Positions 1-5,294 of a DNA stretch of 5,962 bases are shown here, in pieces. This stretch comes from an uncultured bacterium (GTDB lineage: Bacteria > Eisenbacteria > RBG-16-71-46 > CAIMUX01). The first letter of the stretch is position 1. Every line of letters starts with the position of its first letter. The stretch lies in the NCBI GenBank assembly GCA_946886185.1, contig CAMPIC010000202.1:1-5962 (forward strand). The letters run 5' to 3'. Position numbers and translations under genes: made by a program. Below the pieces are notes generated by a model. That model was not told the origin of the DNA. It worked only from the letters and a program-made list of their open reading frames with translations, and made no database searches.

Positions 1-1
1 T

Positions 2-106
2 GCCCGCGGTCCTGAAATCCTCCGCGAGCTGCTCGGCGAACCAGAATTCGACAATGTGGATGGTGAAGTCCCGAACCGAGGTGGTGACGGTCGTCAGGTT
101 GACCAC
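2..106 (-). CDS. Possible 5' end of an unidentified gene, running off the left edge
   Basis: On the minus strand a frame is open from an in-frame TAA (plus positions 140-142) to the window edge. The first plausible start is a GTG at 106-104, giving 35 visible residues beginning VVNLTTVTTSVRDFTIHIVE. Third codon positions are almost all G or C, as expected for real coding in a GC-rich genome and higher than in the overlapping plus frames. The residue mix (alternating hydrophobic stretch, then FWFAEQLAEDF) looks like protein rather than shadow. No clear Shine-Dalgarno sequence precedes the GTG and I do not recognise the family. It could equally be a gene remnant whose true start is lost. The competing plus frame (2-202, ending in TAG) has much weaker codon bias. 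Confidence 0.25.
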   Translation of the reverse strand, partial: MVNLTTVTTSVRDFTIHIVEFWFAEQLAEDFRTAG

Positions 107-536
107 GTGTTCGCCCGAGCGCCGCGGCCCTCTGGCACGTTAATCCACCTTGTCGGCTTTTCTACGACACGCTCGATGAGATTCAGCAGTCGGTCGCGCT
201 AGGTCGCCGAAAGGAGTCTTTATGGAACCGCGTCGCCGCACGGAGCGTCGCGATCAAATCCGCAGCTCGGGGAAATCGCGTATATCAAAGCTCGACCCGC
301 ATCCCTCTACACAAGTAGATCGAGACCGAGAATGCGAGGGACGCGAACTCGAACGCGCGTTCCCCGTTTCGCACCCTGTGTCGCCTTCGTGGACCTCCCC
401 GAAGGTGCTGGTGTTGCGTGTAGGTGTCCTCGCTCGCGAATGTTCGATGGCCGTCTCCATCTCCTCTAGCGCGTGAGGAATTCCGTCGAATGCAACGGTC
501 CCCCGTCGAGGAGGTTCAAAATAGGAGGTTCGGAAG
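107..536. other. Intergenic stretch with no convincing gene
   Basis: About 430 bases upstream of the large secreted protein. The only gene-like item is an 84-codon plus frame at 222-476 with a good Shine-Dalgarno sequence (AAAGGAG at 210-216, 5 bases before the ATG). Its third-position G+C is only about 63%, similar to background. The predicted product is Arg/Ser/Glu-rich with no domain or hydrophobic segment, so I treat it as probably non-coding. A promoter for the gene at 537 should lie in this interval, but I see no convincing -35/-10 pair, no tRNA and no hairpin with a T-tract. Confidence 0.5.
509..531 (+). promoter_or_regulatory. Duplicated Shine-Dalgarno sequence before the secreted repeat protein
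   Basis: AGGAGGTTC occurs twice, at 509-517 and 523-531, with a 14-base period. The second copy puts AGGAGG at 523-528, eight bases before the ATG at 537. This is a near-ideal ribosome binding site and it decides that start. The first copy is 22 bases upstream of the ATG and has no start codon at a suitable distance. It may be a local duplication, or it may act as a ribosome standby site; that role is inference. Confidence 0.7.
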
Positions 537-2471
537 ATGGGTTTTCATATTCCAGGATGGCACCGTCCCCGGTTCGCAACCCCGTTGCTCGTACTGGCAG
601 GATTGACCGGATCATGGGGGCTTGGCGGCGCAGCAGAGCCAGGACTCTCGCCCCTTTTGTTCCTGCCCGGAGATCAAACGATCGGTCCTGCTGCGGGCGA
701 TCAACACACTCCGGCTCTCTGTTCGGGAGGAGATCAGTTCCTGGCGGTCTGGGTGGATGAACGCACGATCCAGACGCGAGTCTCGAATCTGACCAGCGGA
801 CCGTACGACGTGCTCGATCTCGGCAGTATGTGGGACATCTATGCCGCTCGACTCGACGCTGCTGGCAACGTGATCGACACGACCCCCATCCCGATCGCCC
901 AACAGGTGCTCAATCAGGATCAACCCGACGTGGCGTGGAATGGAGAGAACTGGCTGGTGGTCTGGCACGGCCAGGCGGTGGTGGACCCATTCGGCAACAA
1001 GCGCATCAACATCTACGCGGCGCGAGTTTCCGCGGAAGGAGCGCTACTGGACGATCCGCCGATCGTCGTCGATCTCGCCGCCACGATGGACGGCGTGCGC
1101 TACCCGGCGGTGGCGAGTGACGGCACCGATTGGTTCGTGGTTTGGAGGGATCTGGACACTGCCCGGGGCGTGTTCACGCTCGAAGGAACCCGAATCTCCC
1201 CGCAGGGGGTCGTGCTCGATCCCGGAGGCGTCGACGTCCGCAATCCACCGAGCAACAGCTACTATCCCGAGCTCTGGGACATGGCTTTTCTCGGCGACCG
1301 CTACCTCGTCACCTTCACCGAGTTTGGGGTCGCGGTCTATGGGCAGTTCATCTCGGTCGATGCGACCCCGATCGGAGTGCCGTTCCGTATCAGCCCATCC
1401 GGTTTGACGAGCCGCACCGCGAATATCGCGGTGGACGGGACGCAGTTCTTCGTCGTCTTCAGTGACCAAACCTTCGTGCAATACCGCGTCCTGGGAGCGC
1501 GGGTCAGCCCGTCCGGAACCGTCGCAGGCGGGATCGAAGTATCCGATCCGAACGGATTCGGCCGCTATCACCCTTCGGTCGCCTGGGACGGCACGCAGTT
1601 CATCGTCACCTACGAGGAAGGTTTGGGAGTCCCTACCACGTTGCGCGCGGCGAGGGTCGCGCAGAACGGGACCGTTCTGGAGAACGAGATCCTGGTCGCA
1701 AACGGTGCACCGCACTCCGATTACTCCGTGGTAGCCGGCCGGGCAGAAGGAGGCGCTGTCGTACTCTGGCAGGACGATCGCAATGCGCACGGCTACGAAG
1801 ATCGGCGCGACATCATGGGCGCGCAGATTTCGGACGTGGGAACGCCGAGCGCTTCGTACTACGTTGCCTTGGGCGCGCCGCGTCAGAGCCGGCCGGATGC
1901 GACCGAGAACGGCGCCGGCCACATGGTGGTGTACCTGAGCGACTCCAGCGTTGACGTCCGCGTTCTGGCTCAGCGCTTGGATGACGCCGGGTTTCCGATC
2001 GACGCCGATCCGATCGAGGTCATGCGTGGCGGGCCCGAGATCCAGTGGCCGGCCGTCTCTTGGGATGGTTCCACGTACTTGGTGGTGTGGGAAAATGCCG
2101 ACGAACGCCACGTCTACGGCAAGCGGTTGAGCGCGCTCGGACAGGTGCTCGACACGACGCCGCTGTCGATGCTGGCGGGCAACATGCCGGATGTGGGCGC
2201 TTCCGGCGGCCTCTTCCTCGTCGTGGCGTCCGAGGAGCCGATCAACCATATCCGTCTTCCGATGGCGATTCGCTTCGACGCGGGTGATGCTGCCGTGATC
2301 GGGGCTCCGATGCAACTAGGTGGCAGCTACTCCACCATTCCGAAGGTGGATGGGTTCGATTCGGGTTGGGTGGTGACGTGGGAACGTCATCCGACCCAGA
2401 CAATCCGACGCCGTATGTGGACGGCAACATCGTGCGACTCGACGGCTTCTTCGGGAGCCGGTTCATCGTGA
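537..2471 (+). CDS. Secreted beta-repeat surface protein, N-terminal part of a frameshifted gene
   Basis: The 644-residue frame begins with a Sec-type signal peptide: His/Arg-containing start, a hydrophobic core around residues 14-31, and likely cleavage after GGAA at residue 33, so export is predicted. The rest is a repeat array. A strand of the form [FWY]-[LVI]-V-[VT]-[WFY] followed by D or E recurs near residues 68, 140, 200, 256, 304, 355, 407, 463, 514, 560 and 611, about every 50 residues. It is often preceded by DG and followed by segments like RVSPSGTV or GQVLDTTPL. This suggests a beta-propeller-like or stacked beta-sandwich fold, but I cannot name the repeat family or a ligand; no catalytic motif is visible. 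The meaningful frame ends near Pro619 (2391-2393). The last 25 residues (Arg/Ser/Thr-rich, ending at 2471) look like out-of-frame read-through. The true continuation is in the next entry. Probable role: cell-surface or extracellular binding protein (inference). Confidence 0.8.
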   Translation: MGFHIPGWHRPRFATPLLVLAGLTGSWGLGGAAEPGLSPLLFLPGDQTIGPAAGDQHTPALCSGGDQFLAVWVDERTIQTRVSNLTSGPYDVLDLGSMWDIYAARLDAAGNVIDTTPIPIAQQVLNQDQPDVAWNGENWLVVWHGQAVVDPFGNKRINIYAARVSAEGALLDDPPIVVDLAATMDGVRYPAVASDGTDWFVVWRDLDTARGVFTLEGTRISPQGVVLDPGGVDVRNPPSNSYYPELWDMAFLGDRYLVTFTEFGVAVYGQFISVDATPIGVPFRISPSGLTSRTANIAVDGTQFFVVFSDQTFVQYRVLGARVSPSGTVAGGIEVSDPNGFGRYHPSVAWDGTQFIVTYEEGLGVPTTLRAARVAQNGTVLENEILVANGAPHSDYSVVAGRAEGGAVVLWQDDRNAHGYEDRRDIMGAQISDVGTPSASYYVALGAPRQSRPDATENGAGHMVVYLSDSSVDVRVLAQRLDDAGFPIDADPIEVMRGGPEIQWPAVSWDGSTYLVVWENADERHVYGKRLSALGQVLDTTPLSMLAGNMPDVGASGGLFLVVASEEPINHIRLPMAIRFDAGDAAVIGAPMQLGGSYSTIPKVDGFDSGWVVTWERHPTQTIRRRMWTATSCDSTASSGAGSS

Positions 2472-3217
2472 GCACACACACGGGATCTTTCCCGCACGTT
2501 TCGGCCGGAACCGACGTGGCGCTCATCGCATACACGCACGAGAACGACGTGGTCTACCGCCGGGTCGGATTCGATCGCGCATTCCTGGACGACTCGGAGC
2601 AGCCGCTCTCTACCGAGCCAGGACGGCAGCGGCAGCCGGTCCCAGCCTGGGACGGTACCCAGTTCTTCGTGGAGTGGGTCGACGATCGCGCCGACGAGGA
2701 GCACGAGCAACCGCGAGGCGACCTCTTCGCGGCGCGGCTCCTACCGGACGGGACGGTGCTCGATCCTTCCGGATTCGCGGTGGCGAACGACAGCACGCCC
2801 GAGACGAGCGCATTCGTGAGTGCTCTGCCGGACCTCACGGTCTTGGGAGGATCGATCTTTCGTGAGGCGTTTGCCATGCAGAGAATCGGGTATCGCATCG
2901 CTGGGATGACGCCTGCTTCGGTCGATCCGGATCCGCTCTCTGCTGATTTCGAGGCGTTGGAGGTGGTGCCCAATCCGGCTTCTGCCTTCAGCCTCGTCTC
3001 CTTCCAGCTGCCCTCGTCTGGTCCGGTCGACGTAGTCGTGTTCGATGTCGCGGGCGCCAAGGTGCGTCAGCTCCATCGCGGACCGCACCCCGCGGGCAGA
3101 CTTCAGTTGTCGTGGGATGGACGAAACTCCATGGGACGCGCCGTGGCGCCTGGCGTTTACTTCGTCCGGGCGACTTTGGGATCGGAATCTCGGGTGCTCA
3201 AGGTGCTGCGCCGTTAG
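2366..3217 (+). CDS. C-terminal part of the frameshifted secreted protein, with FlgD-Ig-like / T9SS-like sorting domain
   Basis: This frame is open from a TTG at 2366, but sense probably begins near 2393 (DPDNPTPYVDGN), where it continues the previous entry. Joining them by restoring one base near 2391-2395 gives about 893 residues. The 50-residue repeat rhythm then carries on: strands at joined positions 611, 661 (VALIAY) and 709 (QFFVEW). The final ~85 residues (about 199-283 here) form a separate domain: VVPNP, a beta stretch, VDVVVFDVAGAKVRQL, PAGRLQLSWDGRNSMGRAV, APGVYFVRATLG, and a basic end VLKVLRR. This is the FlgD Ig-like / type IX secretion C-terminal pattern that ends many secreted proteins in FCB-group bacteria, where it may guide outer-membrane export or anchoring. 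No ribosome binding site supports independent translation from 2366, so this is more likely the second half of one gene than a gene of its own. The stop is TAG at 3215-3217. Confidence 0.75.
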   Translation: MGGDVGTSSDPDNPTPYVDGNIVRLDGFFGSRFIVSTHTGSFPHVSAGTDVALIAYTHENDVVYRRVGFDRAFLDDSEQPLSTEPGRQRQPVPAWDGTQFFVEWVDDRADEEHEQPRGDLFAARLLPDGTVLDPSGFAVANDSTPETSAFVSALPDLTVLGGSIFREAFAMQRIGYRIAGMTPASVDPDPLSADFEALEVVPNPASAFSLVSFQLPSSGPVDVVVFDVAGAKVRQLHRGPHPAGRLQLSWDGRNSMGRAVAPGVYFVRATLGSESRVLKVLRR

Positions 3218-3573
3218 TGCCCGACCGTCGATAGCCAAGCCACAACCCTCGATCCCGCTCCGTCGGCGTCCTCGGTGGCGTTGTTGTCCTGCTCGAGTGT
3301 GACGCGCGTGCTCGTTCCCGACGGCGCGAGGGTGATGGTGATCGTGTGGTAGTTGTCCGACGTGTCGGGCTTGCCCATCAGCGGGCTGAAGTGCGTGTAG
3401 GAGAGCTTCCGCGGCGCGTCGAACGCGAGCACCTCAGCCTTGTCCTTGTACGCTTTCCCTTGCCATTCGCCCTCGAACGTGATGGGCGAGCCGACGCGCC
3501 ATGTCGATTCGAGATTGGTGCCGAAGTAGTACTTCGCGACCTCGGCCGGGTCGGTCAGCGCTTCCGAGCCTCC
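3214..3573 (-). pseudogene. Truncated SRPBCC / AHSA1-type (activator of Hsp90 ATPase homologue) gene remnant
   Basis: The minus-strand frame reads EALTDPAEVAKYYFGTNL, then WRVGSPITFEGEWQGKAY, AEVLAFDAPRKLSYTHFSPL, TITITLAPSGTSTRVTLEQD and NNATEDA. This is the typical order of an AHSA1-like SRPBCC protein, a small alpha/beta fold of about 140 residues with a hydrophobic ligand cavity. The usual first ~20 residues (beta strand plus a P-E-x-V-W helix start) are absent. Directly before the E-A-L-T-D-P segment is an in-frame TAG (plus 3574-3576), with no start codon between. After NNATEDA (about 3280) the usual C-terminal helix (NW..ML.GLK.LL-like) is replaced by unrelated sequence ending in TAA at 3216-3214. 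That stop interlocks with the convergent gene's TAG in the shared bases TTAG. The first possible start is an internal GTG at 3432, which would leave only half a domain. I read it as a decaying fragment cut at both ends; retained G/C-ending codons suggest fairly recent loss. Confidence 0.7.
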
Positions 3574-3598
3574 CTAAGAAAGCCTAGCCTTGTTCAGG

Positions 3599-3624
3599 GT
3601 TATGGAATAACATGGAATAAGGAG
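3599..3624 (+). promoter_or_regulatory. Tandem ATGGAATAA repeat and short palindrome in the Fic leader, plus its ribosome binding site
   Basis: ATGGAATAA occurs at 3602-3610 and 3612-3620, a 10-base period. The first copy lies inside the inverted repeat GTTAT-GGA-ATAAC (3599-3611). Each copy is also a complete two-codon reading frame (ATG GAA TAA). The second runs straight into AAGGAG (3619-3624), six bases before the Fic ATG at 3631. The repeat is AT-rich in an otherwise GC-rich region. It could be an operator, possibly for the Fic protein's own winged helix, or a translational leader. Both roles are inference; the repeats and the ribosome binding site are seen directly. Confidence 0.5.
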
Positions 3625-3630
3625 CTCCGA

Positions 3631-4920
3631 ATGGCCCGATTCCTCCGAAAGCGCTGGGACAGTTCGATCGCCGAGGGACTCACTCGACGGGATCGAAAGT
3701 CCTGCGACTACGACTGCTATCTCCCCGATCCGTTGCTGGACCGGACGATCCGGTTCGACGGCGATGTGGCTGCGGACATAGCGGACGCGGAGCGGGCCAT
3801 CGAGAGACTGGATGCGCAAGCATCCGCCCTGGTCAACACAGAGGCATTGGCGCGGCTGCTTCTGCGTGCAGAGTCCGTGGCGTCGTCCAGGATCGAAGGG
3901 CTGGAAATCGGGAGCCGACGGCTGCTTCGTGCCGAGATGGCTCGGGACCTTGGGGAACTTCACCGAGATGTCATGGCCGAGGAGGTGCTCGCCAATATCG
4001 AAGCGATGGAGTGGTCTATCGAGGAGATCTCGAACGAAACGAATGGCCATGCGATCACTGTCGACCACATCCTCGAGACGCATCGTCGATTGCTCGCTGA
4101 CACTCGCCTAACGGAGCACGCCGGCCAGATTCGCCAGGAGCAGAATTGGATCGGCGGGAGTAGCTACAATCCCTGCTCGGCCGCCTATGTTCCACCCCCA
4201 CCGGAGCGCGTCGGAGCATTCCTCGAAGACCTGGCTTCCTTTTGTAACCGAGATGCTCTGCCGGCGGTGGCACAGGCGGCGATCGCGCATGCTCAGTTCG
4301 AAACCATTCATCCCTTCGTCGATGGAAACGGACGGGTCGGTAGAGCGCTAATTCACCTGGTGCTCATCCGTCGCGGGCAGTCCCGACGAGTGCTGGTTCC
4401 CGTCTCCTTGATCCTGGCCACTTGGTCTCGAGACTATGTAGAGGGACTGACGCGAACTCGATACCGCGGCAGCGCGCGCTCGAAAGACGCACAGGCCGGC
4501 CTCAACCAATGGGTCGCGTTTTTCTCGAAGGCATGCCGGCGGGCTGCCGAGGATGCGTTGACCTTCGAGGCTCGCATCGTCCAGCTACAGACCGGTTGGC
4601 GTGAACGACTCGGCCGCATACGGTCGAAGTCTGCGGCAGATCTCTTGATCGATCGGCTCCCCGGGGCTCCCATCGTGACGGCCGCCAGCGCGGCGTCTTT
4701 GATCGGGCGCTCATTTCAGTCCACCAACGAGGCGATCGACCGTCTCGTCGATGCCGGGATTCTCACCCAAATCACGCTCGGCCGGCGGAACCGCGCCTTC
4801 GAAGTGCCCGACGTCATCACTGCATTCACCGCTTTGGAGAGACGGCTCGCGAGTCCAAGAGGAGACACGAAGGTGTCACCCCCGGTCCGGAAGGTTCCCC
4901 ACCGTTTCAGACCTGCATGA
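3631..4920 (+). CDS. Fic family protein adenylyltransferase (class II, with C-terminal winged helix)
   Basis: Fic enzymes transfer AMP from ATP to a hydroxyl side chain of a target protein (AMPylation). The ATG at 3631 is chosen because AAGGAG sits six bases upstream; earlier in-frame starts would overlap the AHSA1 remnant. The 429-residue product has the Fic_N / Fic / winged-helix layout known from stand-alone bacterial Fic proteins. Residues about 30-100 are the Fic_N region (LPDPLLDRTI), with the inhibitory motif SSRIEG at 85-90 (Glu89), matching [S/T]xxxE[G/N]. The flap GQIRQEQNWIGG is at 165-176 and VPPPPERV at 187-194. The active site HPFVDGNGRVGR is at 227-238, with catalytic His227, Asp231, Arg235 and Arg238 all present. 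A winged helix-turn-helix follows at about 335-400. By family precedent Glu89 blocks productive ATP binding until relieved. The enzyme therefore looks intact and self-inhibited in cis, consistent with the absence of a separate antitoxin. No membrane segment or signal is seen, so it is probably cytoplasmic. The target is unknown. The Arg/Lys/Pro-rich last ~20 residues look disordered. Confidence 0.95.
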   Translation: MARFLRKRWDSSIAEGLTRRDRKSCDYDCYLPDPLLDRTIRFDGDVAADIADAERAIERLDAQASALVNTEALARLLLRAESVASSRIEGLEIGSRRLLRAEMARDLGELHRDVMAEEVLANIEAMEWSIEEISNETNGHAITVDHILETHRRLLADTRLTEHAGQIRQEQNWIGGSSYNPCSAAYVPPPPERVGAFLEDLASFCNRDALPAVAQAAIAHAQFETIHPFVDGNGRVGRALIHLVLIRRGQSRRVLVPVSLILATWSRDYVEGLTRTRYRGSARSKDAQAGLNQWVAFFSKACRRAAEDALTFEARIVQLQTGWRERLGRIRSKSAADLLIDRLPGAPIVTAASAASLIGRSFQSTNEAIDRLVDAGILTQITLGRRNRAFEVPDVITAFTALERRLASPRGDTKVSPPVRKVPHRFRPA

Positions 4921-5294
4921 TTTCCGGAGAACTACGGTTGCGTATGCGCCGGACGGACTGAAGCGGACCCAGACATCGCCCCCTCAGGTTTGACTGCGAA
5001 GGCTTCCGGGCGGATCAAGATCGGACGCCGCGTTCCCAAGAGCAGCTTCCCGTGGTGCGCGAACGAGTCGATGTCGAGTCCGCCCCCGGCCCGCGTCCTC
5101 GCGTTGGCGCTGGGCGCGCCAACGGAGCGCCCAGCGCCTGCAGCCAGCCGATCTGAGCGAGCATCGGACAGCGACCTCGCGTTCGCGCACCGTTCGAGTT
5201 CGCGCTTTCGTTCCCTTTCTCGACCCCATACCCTCTCTCTCCGAATGCGGTCGGCGAGTCGCCGCCTGTGATAGAACCGATCCGGAGGATGCCG
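4921..5294. other. Intergenic region between the Fic and TerC genes, likely leader of the TerC gene
   Basis: I see no convincing gene in these ~370 bases. Its contents in order are: a minus-strand stretch with strong third-position G/C bias (about 4987-5145) that belongs to no recognised family; a perfect 12-bp inverted repeat (5106-5138); and a pyrimidine-rich tract (5205-5242, about 33 of 38 bases C or T). A small hairpin CGGCG-AGT-CGCCG (5252-5264) then precedes the TerC ribosome binding site. TerC-family genes are often controlled by the Mn-sensing yybP-ykoY riboswitch, but I cannot find its conserved GGGGAGUA-type loop here. No clear -35/-10 promoter pair is visible. Confidence 0.5.
5106..5138. 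repeat. Perfect 12-bp inverted repeat (strong hairpin), possible terminator or leader element
   Basis: GGCGCTGGGCGC (5106-5117) and GCGCCCAGCGCC (5127-5138) are exact reverse complements around a nine-base loop (GCCAACGGA). The stem is 10 of 12 G/C per arm or better, so it would be very stable. No T-tract follows on either strand, so it is not a classical intrinsic terminator. It lies ~186 bases after the Fic stop and ~157 before the TerC start. A second hairpin, TTGGCGC-TGGGC-GCGCCAA (5104-5122), shares the left arm and would exclude the first. Confidence 0.7.

Noticed and set aside
222..476. 84-codon plus-strand frame with a good ribosome binding site
   Set aside because: Third-position G+C is at background, the product is low-complexity Arg/Ser/Glu-rich, and there is no domain. 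The good AAAGGAG is not enough on its own.
1044..2315. 423-codon open frame on the minus strand
   Set aside because: It lies wholly antisense to the secreted repeat protein. It is His/Arg/Asp-rich with no domain, typical of a shadow frame in GC-rich DNA, while the plus frame has a signal peptide and regular repeats.
2380..2405. Programmed -1 ribosomal frameshift site
   Set aside because: No in-phase X XXY YYZ slippery heptamer and no obvious downstream stem-loop are seen. A base deletion or assembly error is simpler.
3346..3630. Longer N-terminus for the Fic protein starting at an upstream GTG
   Set aside because: The extension is antisense to the AHSA1 remnant and resembles no Fic sequence. 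The ATG at 3631 has a proper ribosome binding site and the family's usual length.
5139..5294. yybP-ykoY Mn riboswitch upstream of the TerC gene
   Set aside because: Expected because of the downstream family, but the conserved loop sequences could not be found by eye. A covariance-model search would be needed to exclude a divergent version.
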